Source of the DNA: Lachnospiraceae bacterium
GTDB taxonomy: Bacteria > Bacillota > Clostridia > Lachnospirales > Lachnospiraceae
NCBI GenBank assembly: GCA_014804365.1
Contig: JAAUZX010000019.1
Span: forward strand, 44,468 to 83,425
Length of the DNA stretch: 38,958 nt
Direction: 5' to 3'
The notes under the pieces were generated by a model. The model was given only the letters and a program-made list of their open reading frames with translations, had not been told where the DNA came from and ran no database searches. The position numbers were made by a program, and so were the translations under genes. Of this stretch, positions 7,908 through 16,374 are shown piece by piece. Every line of letters starts with the position of its first letter. Within the stretch, counting starts at the first letter, position 1.

Positions 7908-8966
7908 TCAGGCCTTCACAATCTCTCGAAGTGCACGGTATAAATCCCCCATCTGCTCATCTGTCCCGATCGTAATGCGCAGATAATTCCTGATTCGCTC
8001 TTTATCCCAGAATCTGACATATATGTCATTATCCTTCAGCCGCTCGAATATCTCTTTCGCCGGAACCTTCTCATGGCTCGCAAAGATAAAATTACCATAG
8101 GGCTTCGGAAAAGTAAATCCCAGCTTACTAAGTTCTTCCTCCGCACGGTCACGGGTCTTCATAATCTTGTCACAGGTTTCCCGATAATATGCCACATCCT
8201 TCACGGATTCCACTCCCAGCTGCAGCGACGTATAGTTTAGCGTGTAGGAATTCACCGAGTATTTCACATCGTTTAAGTACTTGATCAGCTTCGGATTCCC
8301 CATGGCATACCCGATCCGCATTCCCGCCATCGACCGGGACTTCGAGAACGTCTGCACCACCAACAGATTATCATACTTACGGATCAGCGGCAGACAGCTT
8401 GTGCCGCCGAAATCAATGTACGCTTCATCCACGATCACCACCACGTCACGGTTCGCCTCGATGATCTCCTCCACCTGTCCGACATCCATCAGGACACCTG
8501 TAGGCGCATTCGGGTTCGGGAATATCACTCCGCCGCTTTGCTGCCTGTAATCCTCCGGTCTGATACAAAAATGCTCATCCAGTGCCTTCGTCTCATAAGG
8601 TATCTTATACAGATCCGCCCATACATCATAGAAGGAGTAGGTAATATCCGGGAAAAAGACCGGTTTCCCTGATTGAAAAAAGGTCATGAACGCCAGTGAA
8701 AGCACATCGTCCGACCCGACACCGATAAAGAGCTGTTCTTTGTCGATCTGATAATAGGAAGCCAGTGCTTCCGCTAATTCGGTCTGCTCCGGGAATTCCG
8801 GATACAGCCGCATCTTATCCTGCTTCAGCGCAGCGATACACTTCTGCACCCCCGGTGCCGGCGGATACGGATTCTCATTGGTATTCAGTTTGATCACTTG
8901 TGCCTGATTTGGCTGTTCACCCGGTATGTAGGGAACCACCTTTCGCACGTTTTCTTCCCATTTCAT
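7908..8966 (-). CDS. hisC: histidinol-phosphate aminotransferase
   Basis: This 352-aa PLP-dependent fold-type I aminotransferase has the HisC hallmarks: LNTNENPYPPAPGV at the N-terminus, IGVGSDDVLSLAF, NPNAPTGVLM, VIVDEAYIDFGG, and TFSKSRSMAGMRIGYAMG in which K209 is the PLP-binding lysine. C-terminal RNYLRITIGTDEQM binds the substrate phosphate/carboxylate end in the family. It transaminates imidazole-acetol phosphate with glutamate to give histidinol phosphate. No other his gene is nearby, so it is a solitary copy; related aromatic-amino-acid aminotransferase activity is possible. AAAGG precedes the ATG by nine bases. GT2-TPR lies 60 bases upstream on the same strand. Confidence 0.93.
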   Translation of the reverse strand: MKWEENVRKVVPYIPGEQPNQAQVIKLNTNENPYPPAPGVQKCIAALKQDKMRLYPEFPEQTELAEALASYYQIDKEQLFIGVGSDDVLSLAFMTFFQSGKPVFFPDITYSFYDVWADLYKIPYETKALDEHFCIRPEDYRQQSGGVIFPNPNAPTGVLMDVGQVEEIIEANRDVVVIVDEAYIDFGGTSCLPLIRKYDNLLVVQTFSKSRSMAGMRIGYAMGNPKLIKYLNDVKYSVNSYTLNYTSLQLGVESVKDVAYYRETCDKIMKTRDRAEEELSKLGFTFPKPYGNFIFASHEKVPAKEIFERLKDNDIYVRFWDKERIRNYLRITIGTDEQMGDLYRALREIVKA

Positions 8967-9026
8967 GTTGTCATGCCTTTCTTATTCTGTCCTATATCAC
9001 TTGAATTTTATGACTCATATGGTTTC

Positions 9027-10052
9027 TCATTCAGGCTGCGGCACCTTCCACGCTCGTGCAAGCTGCTCATACTCTGCAGCCTGCTCCTCATTACCCGCCG
9101 CACGGTAACAGCGGGCAAGTCCGAAGAGCGGCAGATCACCGCCACAGTGAATATTCAATATACTTTCTGTCTCATAGGCTCCATTATAGAACCATATGAC
9201 CGCCTCGTCTATATCCTGTTTCTGCAGATAATATTCTCCTAATTCACAGCAGATTTCCGCACAGCCGTCACAGGCGATCACTTTCAATGCATACTTAAAG
9301 AAATCCTCCGCATCGCCGCAGATCCGTGCCGCTCTTGCCGCTACACAGGCAGCCTCCTTGATCTCATCCTCACTGCGCTCCATATCATGACACGACTGTC
9401 GGAAAAATTCCCTCGCCGCCGTAAAATCCTGATCGTCACCGGAGATAAAGAGCTCTTTCGCGTAAATATTGTGAAGCCTCTTGTCCAGCCGGTCTCCCGC
9501 CTGCGTCCGCCGCACAAATGCCGCCAGATCCCTGTCCTTATGGTTGTTCTCCGGCATGTGCTGTATTTCTATGTCGCTGTCATAGATCACCGGCTCCAAG
9601 CCTACCTGCTCATGGATCGCTCCCTGCCACTGAAACGTGCGGAGTCTCTTAAAAAGTTTCGGCCGGAGCTCCTTATCAAAATTATAGATCGTCCCATGGG
9701 AAAGCTGATTGGCATAATACATCTGCACAATATCTATTTCTGACATCAGTGTCGCTTTCAGTTGTCGGAATGCAGCACGATTCTTCTCATCCAGGACTTC
9801 ATCCGCATCAGCAGAATAGATATACTCCATGCCAGCCTTGGAAAAAGCGAAATTCCGCGCCGCCGAAAAATCTCCGATCCATGTAAAATCATAGATCTTG
9901 TCCGTATATTTTGCCGCAATCTGCTTGGTGGCATCCGTGGAGCCCGTATCGACGATTATGATCTCGTCCATCAGATCCGCAATACTGTCCAGACATCTTG
10001 CTAAGATGCGTTCTTCGTTTTTCACGATCATGCATAGGCTGACTGTAATCAT
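9027..10052 (-). CDS. family 2 glycosyltransferase with C-terminal TPR-like region
   Basis: This 341-aa protein begins with a GT-A fold glycosyltransferase domain (about residues 1-190): VSLCMIVKNEERILARCLDS, then DEIIIVDTGSTDAT and the metal/nucleotide-binding DADE motif in YSADADEVLD. The C-terminal half (about 200-341) is helical with repeats resembling tetratricopeptide units, such as CCELGEYYLQKQDIDEAVIWFYNGAY and LFGLARCYRAAGNEEQAAEYEQLA. This arrangement is common in SunS-like and other peptide- or protein-directed GT2 enzymes of Firmicutes. Donor and acceptor cannot be read from the sequence. It is cytoplasmic, without membrane helices. AGGAAAGG lies eight bases before the ATG. Confidence 0.88.
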   Translation of the reverse strand: MITVSLCMIVKNEERILARCLDSIADLMDEIIIVDTGSTDATKQIAAKYTDKIYDFTWIGDFSAARNFAFSKAGMEYIYSADADEVLDEKNRAAFRQLKATLMSEIDIVQMYYANQLSHGTIYNFDKELRPKLFKRLRTFQWQGAIHEQVGLEPVIYDSDIEIQHMPENNHKDRDLAAFVRRTQAGDRLDKRLHNIYAKELFISGDDQDFTAAREFFRQSCHDMERSEDEIKEAACVAARAARICGDAEDFFKYALKVIACDGCAEICCELGEYYLQKQDIDEAVIWFYNGAYETESILNIHCGGDLPLFGLARCYRAAGNEEQAAEYEQLARAWKVPQPE

Positions 10053-10196
10053 AACTTGTGCCTTTCCTGCTATATAGTATTTTAAATTTCTTGTCTAACC
10101 TTCCGCCAAACCAAAAACTGCATTTCATTTAATATTTATAATCATATCCTTCTTATGTTTCATCAATAGGATATCTCGGCATTTCCTATTCCGAGC

Positions 10197-10532
10197 CTAC
10201 CTGTAGTACACAGACTCCCTCATACATCTGTCCACATGCAGCAGACACCGTGCCTTGCCCGCAGTAAGCACCATATCCTTATATCTGTTCCTGCGCACAA
10301 AGCCTTTGGACGGACAGATCTGGTACAGTGTCGTGTACGACAGGTCAGCCCTCCGCTCCCCCATACGTACTAAATATCCGTCACCGCTCCTGTGAAGTCC
10401 GGCTCGTCCCAGATAACAATAACGCTTTCCGTTCCAATTATAAATACGCACCGTGCGGCACCGGATGCCATACAGCACAATTAACAGCAAAACTGACACT
10501 ATTGTCATTCCAATCAAATATTCCTGATACAA
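10197..10532 (-). CDS. small membrane-anchored hypothetical protein
   Basis: This 111-aa protein starts at a TTG with a strong GAGGAG site six to seven bases upstream, which supports it being a real gene. An N-terminal membrane helix (IGMTIVSVLLLIVLYGIRC) is followed by a basic, Tyr/Arg/Cys-rich cytoplasmic domain of about 85 residues that looks like a small beta-rich fold (VRIYNWNGKRYCYLGRAGLH). I do not recognise a family. It sits between the acyltransferase gene and the GT2 gene on the same strand, so a role in surface-glycan modification is conceivable but unsupported. Confidence 0.65.
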   Translation of the reverse strand: MYQEYLIGMTIVSVLLLIVLYGIRCRTVRIYNWNGKRYCYLGRAGLHRSGDGYLVRMGERRADLSYTTLYQICPSKGFVRRNRYKDMVLTAGKARCLLHVDRCMRESVYYR

Positions 10533-10698
10533 ATTATTTCTCCTCTTCTCTTTCTTTAACTATGTGGATTCGGGTGTCAAAAGGTGCTTTCCATAAACTT
10601 AAGTAGCAGATTGCACAAAATATTCGCGAAGCTGTCCTGCGTAGGAATATGATAGTTTCTTAATATTCCGTCTTACCAACATCCTAAGAGTAGCATAC

Positions 10699-11901
10699 TC
10701 ACCTGCGGATTGCAAACGCAATCCTGCTCTTCATCCGATCCAGTCCGGCCTGTATTCCGAGCGGCACAATCACTCCCGCCGCCAGATAGACCATTTCGAA
10801 CTGTTCTGCTCCTCTTACCAGATAATAGTAATCGATATTGGTGTAAAATTGTTCAAAATCAAAGTCAGCGCACGCTCCTGTACGCGCCGCCACCGCCGCG
10901 ATGACTATCTTCACTATCATAAAAGCCATTACATGGTGCATCATCACCGCATAAGTATTACGCCCCAGATACTGCGCTGTCCGGCTCTTTCCTACAGCCG
11001 GGGTAATGATTCTGGCAACCCGCAGCCAGAAGGCAATTCCGGATATGATCGTGATATATGGCATCACCGGACCGTTTGCAAAACCGGTACACCACACAGC
11101 GCTAAACGCCAGCCCGTTGAAAAACAAATTCAAGATCACCTGAATCCCGATCAAAACAGCAAAATACGGCACATTTCCCAATGTGTCATGTTTTTCCAGC
11201 TTTTTCAGATAGAACTGCCCCATCTGAAAGCACGGGAAAAGCAGCAGAATCTTTCCCGGCATCTTATAATAGCCCCACACATGCCCGCCGATAGCAAGCC
11301 ATACAACCGCAATGCCGACCAGTAAGCTTCCTGTCAGCATGATCCACTCAGTAATATTCCCCTCTTTTTCTTTAGACAAATCACTCTCTTCAACGGTTCT
11401 GCCGGACACCTTCTTATAATAATGCCATACGCCGCGTATCACGTTTCGCAAAATAATCCTCGCAAGCAGGTTCATCATCTCTACGACAAACAAGACCGGG
11501 ACAAACCACGCCGCATAATTGTAGATGAACTGATACCCATGCAAAAAAGGCGCTATGAAAAGTGTCCGGAAGCTGATTCCCTCACCCATGGCAAATCCGG
11601 CGGCACGCATCGCCCACGCGATCAGTCCATAGATCAGGTTCCAAATCATATAGGGCACAATCAGTCTGCGCAGCTTCTTTTTTACATAATTAAGAGGTTT
11701 CTCCTCCTCCGAATCTTTATAAAAATAGCCGGAAATAAACATGAAAAGCGGTACATGAAAAGAATAGTACGGGAACAGCTCCCCCACCGTCAGAATATGA
11801 TACCCGCAATGCCCTGCCACCACCATTATGATCGTCAGCGCCGACAGAATGCAAAACGTCAAATTGTATTGGTCTTCCTGTGTATGTAATGTCTGCGTCA
11901 T
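10699..11901 (-). CDS. family 3 membrane acyltransferase (OafA/WecH-like)
   Basis: This protein of about 400 aa has roughly ten membrane helices and the Acyl_transf_3 N-terminal pattern: VVAGHCGYHILT, in which the His is the conserved catalytic-type residue, then FHVPLFMFISGYFYK and a basic KKKLRRLIVPYMIWNLIYG. Family members transfer acetyl or other acyl groups to surface polysaccharides, exopolysaccharide or lipids. C-terminal YLGRNTYAVMMHHVMAF is also typical. I start it at ATG 11901; an in-frame GTG at 11913 is possible, and the GGTAGGA between them is too close to the ATG to settle it. Element 2 lies upstream. Confidence 0.88.
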   Translation of the reverse strand: MTQTLHTQEDQYNLTFCILSALTIIMVVAGHCGYHILTVGELFPYYSFHVPLFMFISGYFYKDSEEEKPLNYVKKKLRRLIVPYMIWNLIYGLIAWAMRAAGFAMGEGISFRTLFIAPFLHGYQFIYNYAAWFVPVLFVVEMMNLLARIILRNVIRGVWHYYKKVSGRTVEESDLSKEKEGNITEWIMLTGSLLVGIAVVWLAIGGHVWGYYKMPGKILLLFPCFQMGQFYLKKLEKHDTLGNVPYFAVLIGIQVILNLFFNGLAFSAVWCTGFANGPVMPYITIISGIAFWLRVARIITPAVGKSRTAQYLGRNTYAVMMHHVMAFMIVKIVIAAVAARTGACADFDFEQFYTNIDYYYLVRGAEQFEMVYLAAGVIVPLGIQAGLDRMKSRIAFAIRR

Positions 11902-12017
11902 GTTCCTACCCACTTATTTTTCTTTTCGGCTATTATATCATATTTTTCTAAACTGTGTTATGATTATAGTAACGAAAGAGAACAACAACTGATGTATGGT
12001 TACTTTCCACAGCCTAA

Positions 12018-12179
12018 GCTCAGAGTGAAGTTAATATCTGAAGGAACCCGTCAAAAAAAGTAAATTCCTTCGGAATTAACTTTGGTCGGCACTTGACGAG
12101 GTATCTCACGAGTCTAGTGTCCGCTACGCTTTTTGCGGAGCGAGAGCGCGGTGACGCAGATATTAACTTCACTCTGAGC
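12018..12179 (+). repeat. foldback element 2 (candidate structured RNA/repeat family)
   Basis: The 342-nt divergent gap between the acyltransferase and the plus-strand gene at 12244 holds a 162-nt foldback. Outer arms 12018-12040 and 12157-12179 are perfectly complementary over 23 bp. The core repeats element 1: a hairpin with CCTTCGG (12067-12073), GGCACTTGA (12088-12096) pairing with TCTAGTGTC (12113-12121), CGAG opposite CGAG (12097-12100 and 12109-12112), CGCT and AGCG 13 bases apart, and GC-GAGA-GC near 12142. Two stem pairs differ from element 1 by compensating changes. Outside the element the gap shows only AT-rich promoter-like sequence (11938-11975). Confidence 0.82.
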
Positions 12180-12243
12180 GACCGGTTTGACCAATGTGTG
12201 AAAAGCAACTGATACATGCCATAATATCACAGGAAAACGTAAG

Positions 12244-13335
12244 ATGAAAAAAACGCAAAGAAACTCCCGAAAACTCCTTTACTGTACATCTGCCGTGGCG
12301 GCACTTCTTCTCGCCGTGCTTTGTTTTGGACTCTATCGACATCACCGGACGCCTGATCGGATCACAGAATACATCCGCGCGTCTGAGCTTGTCACCGAAC
12401 CTGACTCCGGCAATATTTCCGATATTTCGGCGACAGTCGATGTAGCCAGCACAAATGACACATTTGTCACATCTGCCGCAAGTATCAGAACCAATCCTTA
12501 CTCCGACCTAAGTGTCCCTACCTATATTACAAAGGTGAACGCCACCTATTTTCTGGTGGACTGCTATCATAATCAGGTAATTTATAACGACAATCTTACT
12601 TCACCGCTCTCACAGTGGAAAGTTATGACGAATCAGATCGACAAGGGACACACTCTTGCCAGTGACGGATCCGTGTATCTGATTGATGATACGGAGCGGC
12701 ACCGCATCCTTATTTTTGAGAAAAGAGGCAGTGCCTATGCGCACACGCAGACTTTTGATGAGATCGGCAACAGACCCCATTACATCATCTATCACGAGCC
12801 CACCGATACCTTCTATGCATGGAGCTCCATGAGCGGTGAAATGTATCTGTTTCGCCATAATCCCGATGATACACGCATGTACCTGACGGAGATCCGACGT
12901 ATCGAGTCCCTCGATAATGTCTATGTACGTTCATTTACGATCATCGACAATGACATTTATTTTGTTGCAGGAAACTCTTCCATCATCCGGGCCGACCTTG
13001 CGAGTTTCAAGATTCGGGAAACGTACCCCGTTCCCGACACCATCGCCGGCATGATCCAGCTCACCCGCATTCAGGATTACTACTATATTACCGTCTCCAC
13101 GGACATTGCCGGCAGTCAGGATTATGCCACCATCCTGCGCACACGCGATCTTTCGGCTCTGGCAGACGGCAAATATGAAGATATCTATGAATATTTTATC
13201 GGCGGAGGTACGCCCTACTATATCACGCAATTAGATAACACATATTATTTAACAGAACACCGCCTGCCCGGGCATTCCGTGTGGCGGTTCCAGGTAGAGA
13301 ATAATGAGCTTGTAAATGTGGAAACGGTATACTAA
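12244..13335 (+). CDS. membrane-anchored protein of unknown function, possible beta-propeller-like fold
   Basis: This 363-aa protein has a basic N-terminus, one membrane helix (about residues 12-28, VAALLLAVLCFGL) without a lipobox, and an extracellular region. From about residue 90 the sequence shows repeated beta-strand blocks such as ITKVNATYFLVDCYHNQVIY, SDGSVYLIDDTERHRILIFE, TDTFYAWSSMSGEMYLFRHN and TRIQDYYYITVSTDIAG, similar in rhythm to NHL/propeller repeats. I do not recognise a named family. AGGA lies nine bases before the ATG. It is the only plus-strand gene between 2565 and 28826 and starts just after element 2. Its role could be surface binding or sensing, with no direct evidence. 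Confidence 0.75.
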   Translation: MKKTQRNSRKLLYCTSAVAALLLAVLCFGLYRHHRTPDRITEYIRASELVTEPDSGNISDISATVDVASTNDTFVTSAASIRTNPYSDLSVPTYITKVNATYFLVDCYHNQVIYNDNLTSPLSQWKVMTNQIDKGHTLASDGSVYLIDDTERHRILIFEKRGSAYAHTQTFDEIGNRPHYIIYHEPTDTFYAWSSMSGEMYLFRHNPDDTRMYLTEIRRIESLDNVYVRSFTIIDNDIYFVAGNSSIIRADLASFKIRETYPVPDTIAGMIQLTRIQDYYYITVSTDIAGSQDYATILRTRDLSALADGKYEDIYEYFIGGGTPYYITQLDNTYYLTEHRLPGHSVWRFQVENNELVNVETVY

Positions 13336-13457
13336 TTGGCAGACTCTTGCATCCCCGAACCGGCATCATTTAACGTTTCCCTGCTATCCCGTTTTTCCTA
13401 AAAACCAACTTTCGTCCGCGATTCGCTAATCGACAAAGGCAATGTTCCAACTTCTCC

Positions 13458-14381
13458 TTACTCGCAGAAATTCACGCGGATCGTAAACACCCCGTCCGCA
13501 TACTGCGCCCTAATACTGCCGCCCATCTGCTCTGTCAAAAGGCGTGCGATCGACAGCCCTAAGCCCGTTGCATGTTCCCCGTTCTCCACCGTATAGAACC
13601 TTTCGAACAGCCTGCCCACCTGCACCTCGTCCAGCGCAGCGGCATGATTTGCAAACTCTATCTCACCATCCTCAGACAGCATGATCTTCAAATCCCCATT
13701 ACTGTACTTGACCGCATTATTCAACACATTTTCAAAAATGCGGGAGAGCGCGGCAGAGTTCAGTCTGCGGACTACTTTCTTTTCCGGCATTGTGATCTGC
13801 GGTGTGATCTGCCGCACCTTAAGCGCGCCGTAATAAGCCGCAATACTCTCTTCCAAAGCCCGGTTCAAAACCACATCTGTCAATTTCTTTTTGTCAAGTG
13901 ACACTCCTGTCGTTTCATGTCCGTATGGTATTTTCTCCGCCGGAACCGCCGCTGCATACACAAATAGTTCCTCTGTCAGATCTTTTAACGCTTCCGTCCG
14001 GTTTTTGATGATCTCCAGATATTTCTCTGCCGCCTCGGACTTCTCTTCCTTTTCAAGCAACTCCAGATAACCGTATATTGCAGTCAGCGGCGTTCTGATA
14101 TCATGGGAAACATTCGTAATCGTCTCCTGTAATGCCATGTTTCCCTGTTCATACCTCTGCCTCTGTGCACGCAGACAGCGCAGCTGCGTATTGATCGCGT
14201 CTGCAAGCCCCCTCATTGCCTGATCCTGACTGTCAATCGTGATCAGCGTATTCGTCTCTGTGTCAAGTTTTTCTGTAAGCTCTTCCCGAATCTCCCGCGC
14301 CGCTTGCCGCATCGCCCCTATTTTCCATATCAAAAGGAGGATAATACTAAGCAGTACGCCGCATATAATCCACATCCGCAC
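13458..14381 (-). CDS. sensor histidine kinase with a short membrane anchor
   Basis: This 307-aa kinase has one N-terminal membrane helix (about residues 4-22), a short coiled linker, a HisKA domain with NVSHDIRTPLTAIYGYLELL (phospho-acceptor H93) and an HATPase_c domain with N box IFENVLNNAVKYS (about 215-227) and G box HATGLGLSIARLLTEQMGG. There is almost no extracellular sensor domain. This resembles kinases that receive their signal through an associated ABC transporter. GTG is chosen as start because GGAGGAG lies about nine bases upstream. It follows the ABC permease by 93 bases and is the likely partner of the regulator at 16375-17124. Confidence 0.92.
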   Translation of the reverse strand: MRMWIICGVLLSIILLLIWKIGAMRQAAREIREELTEKLDTETNTLITIDSQDQAMRGLADAINTQLRCLRAQRQRYEQGNMALQETITNVSHDIRTPLTAIYGYLELLEKEEKSEAAEKYLEIIKNRTEALKDLTEELFVYAAAVPAEKIPYGHETTGVSLDKKKLTDVVLNRALEESIAAYYGALKVRQITPQITMPEKKVVRRLNSAALSRIFENVLNNAVKYSNGDLKIMLSEDGEIEFANHAAALDEVQVGRLFERFYTVENGEHATGLGLSIARLLTEQMGGSIRAQYADGVFTIRVNFCE

Positions 14382-14474
14382 TTCTGTATACTCCTCCTTT
14401 CCGCGAATCTCGCAATTTACCGAGATATTTTCTACATAGATTAAATAACTACATCTATCTATTGTTCATTTCCG

Positions 14475-15320
14475 TTACTTAATATCTTTTCTTCGAAATA
14501 TCCAGATTCCCGCTCCAGTGCAGACTGCCGCGACTCCAAACATACATACCGGCTGCTTCACCGAATAATTGATGCCATGGTCTGCAACATACATTACCTG
14601 CCCGGAGGGCAATAGCAGCTCTGCCCACTCATATATTTTCCGCTTCGTGCCGGTCAGATATCTCGCATTATACTCGGTCTCCACCACTGTCTTGATCTCA
14701 CCGGATTCATCTTCCACCTCAGTAACCCTCTCTATTGTCGCGGTCATCGACAGATACTGGCATACATACAACCCCGCAAACAAAATAACGAAGGAAAGTA
14801 TAAGACTGGCCACTGCTGCCCGTACGGTATTCATATCTGACATGGAAATCAACACGAAAATCGCCGCATACGCCAGCAAAATAAAAAGTGCAACGATCAT
14901 GCCCTGAGCGGGCTTCCACAAACCTGCTACCGTTTCTTTTCCGATCAATATAAGTCCCAGTATCGCCGATGTCACACTATAAGTAATGCATGCTATGATT
15001 CCGGCAGCATAACAGGCAAGCAGATTCGCTATATAAATATGGAATCTTGAATGCCCTGCGGACAGCTTATTCCTGATCGTCCCGTTGCTGTACTCCACTC
15101 CGATATATATAGAAATAAAAATCGCCAGCGCAACACCGATGAACAACATCTCGTTAAAGAAAAATAAATTCCAATTCTCATATACTTTATGATTCTTATG
15201 AACGGTAATGTATGTGTCAGTATATATCATCACACTGTAACCGATCATAAAAATTTCCAATACATAAAATATCCTGCTTCTCCCCAGTCTCGCAAAATTG
15301 GCGGTGAGTAACCTATTCAT
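14475..15320 (-). CDS. ABC-2 type transporter permease
   Basis: This 281-aa permease has about six hydrophobic segments, beginning MNRLLTANFARLGRSRIFYV with a first helix near residue 20, and a large extracellular loop near residues 185-240 (VTEVEDESGEIKTVVETEYN). Its ATG at 15320 overlaps the end of the ATPase gene (ATGAATAG arrangement), with GGAGGT seven bases upstream, so translation is coupled to the ATPase. This kind of permease pairs with BcrA/lantibiotic-immunity-type ATPases to export or expel peptides and other amphiphiles. The actual substrate is unknown. Confidence 0.9.
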   Translation of the reverse strand: MNRLLTANFARLGRSRIFYVLEIFMIGYSVMIYTDTYITVHKNHKVYENWNLFFFNEMLFIGVALAIFISIYIGVEYSNGTIRNKLSAGHSRFHIYIANLLACYAAGIIACITYSVTSAILGLILIGKETVAGLWKPAQGMIVALFILLAYAAIFVLISMSDMNTVRAAVASLILSFVILFAGLYVCQYLSMTATIERVTEVEDESGEIKTVVETEYNARYLTGTKRKIYEWAELLLPSGQVMYVADHGINYSVKQPVCMFGVAAVCTGAGIWIFRRKDIK

Positions 15321-16227
15321 ACACTTCACCTCCCACCAGATTGACGTAGTAGCTTTCCAGGCTTTCGTCATATTCCCTGTAAGAAAGCACCTCGCAGTGT
15401 TCCTTTTCCAAGGCAAGTACCAGCTTCGTTACGCTCATGTCCGCATAGATTTCCGCTTCCGTATTTGATAACATTCGATATTCTATCTGTTTCTGATGAA
15501 GTACGCGGGCAAGCGCTCCTGCGTTATCTACTTCTACGCGAACACACTTCCTGCACGCCGCCTCCATCTCCTGCGCGCTAATTTCCCGGACAATGCGCCC
15601 TCTGTCGATAAAACCGTAATGTGTAGCCAGTTTAGATAATTCTTCCAGAATATGACTGGAAATCAACACCGTGATCTGCCGTTCCCGGTTCAGCTTCAAA
15701 ATAAGTTCTCTGATTTCTATGATTCCCTGCGGATCTAGCCCGTTGACTGGCTCATCCAATATGAGAAAATCCGGATCGCCCGCCAGTGCAACGGCAATTC
15801 CGAGCCGCTGTCGCATTCCCAACGAAAAATTTTTGACCTTCTTTTTCCCTGTATCCGCAAGACCGACCAGCTTCAGCAAATCTTTGATTCCCTCATAGGA
15901 CGGCAGTCCCAGTATCCGGTACTGCAGCTTCAGATTATCTTCCGCCGTCATATCCATATAGACAGACGGCGCTTCCACGATCGCGCCCATCCTTCCCCGG
16001 GCTTTTTCAATCCCTTTGTCGGTATTCTTTACTCCGTATAGGGTATACTCACCCGAAGACACCTTCTGCAATCCGCAGATCATCCGAATCAACGTCGTCT
16101 TTCCCGCACCGTTTTTACCCACAAATCCGTAGATTGATCCCTTGGGTACATGCATGGACAGACCGTCTAATGCTTTCGTGTGCCTGTACTGTTTGCACAG
16201 CGCCTCTGTTGTCAGACAATATTCCAT
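15313..16227 (-). CDS. ABC transporter ATPase subunit (BcrA/lantibiotic-immunity type)
   Basis: This 304-aa ATPase has Walker A GKNGAGKTT (37-45), an ABC signature in NFSLGMRQRLGIAVALA, Walker B FLILDEPVNGLDP and the switch histidine in VLISSHILEEL. The C-terminal about 90 residues form the extra domain typical of bacitracin- or lantibiotic-resistance ATPases. It would energise the downstream permease at the inner face of the membrane. AGGAGG lies eight bases before the ATG. The 147-nt gap from the response regulator gene contains three phased GTTAAG repeats, so it probably has its own regulated promoter. Confidence 0.94.
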   Translation of the reverse strand: MEYCLTTEALCKQYRHTKALDGLSMHVPKGSIYGFVGKNGAGKTTLIRMICGLQKVSSGEYTLYGVKNTDKGIEKARGRMGAIVEAPSVYMDMTAEDNLKLQYRILGLPSYEGIKDLLKLVGLADTGKKKVKNFSLGMRQRLGIAVALAGDPDFLILDEPVNGLDPQGIIEIRELILKLNRERQITVLISSHILEELSKLATHYGFIDRGRIVREISAQEMEAACRKCVRVEVDNAGALARVLHQKQIEYRMLSNTEAEIYADMSVTKLVLALEKEHCEVLSYREYDESLESYYVNLVGGEVYE

Positions 16228-16267
16228 AACCCTTTCCTCCTGTCATTCCGTTCCGATCCTGTGTTGA

Positions 16268-16321
16268 CATGTATGACTCTAGCATGGAAAAGTTAAGAAA
16301 ACGGTTAAGAAAAGAGTTAAG
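16268..16321 (-). promoter_or_regulatory. candidate response-regulator binding site and promoter of the ABC genes
   Basis: On the minus strand CTTAAC occurs three times in the same orientation at an exact 12-base period (16316-16321, 16304-16309, 16292-16297), separated by T-rich hexamers. The last copy could serve as a -35 element (TTAACT), with a weak -10-like TACATG (16268-16273) 17 bases on. It sits about 65-95 bases before the ATPase start. OmpR-family regulators typically bind tandem direct repeats of about 10-12 bases, so this is the expected place and form for binding by the neighbouring regulator. The repeats are seen; binding is inferred. Confidence 0.55.
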
Positions 16322-16374
16322 ATTTGATTTAAAATGGTAAAGATCTGCGGCTCACGAATTCTGTCTCTGACTTA

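Noticed and set aside
12018..12217. Foldback element 2 as a transposon end or MITE
   Set aside because: Outer arms are unrelated to those of element 1 and I see no flanking target duplication; structure conservation fits better, though a MITE is not fully excluded.
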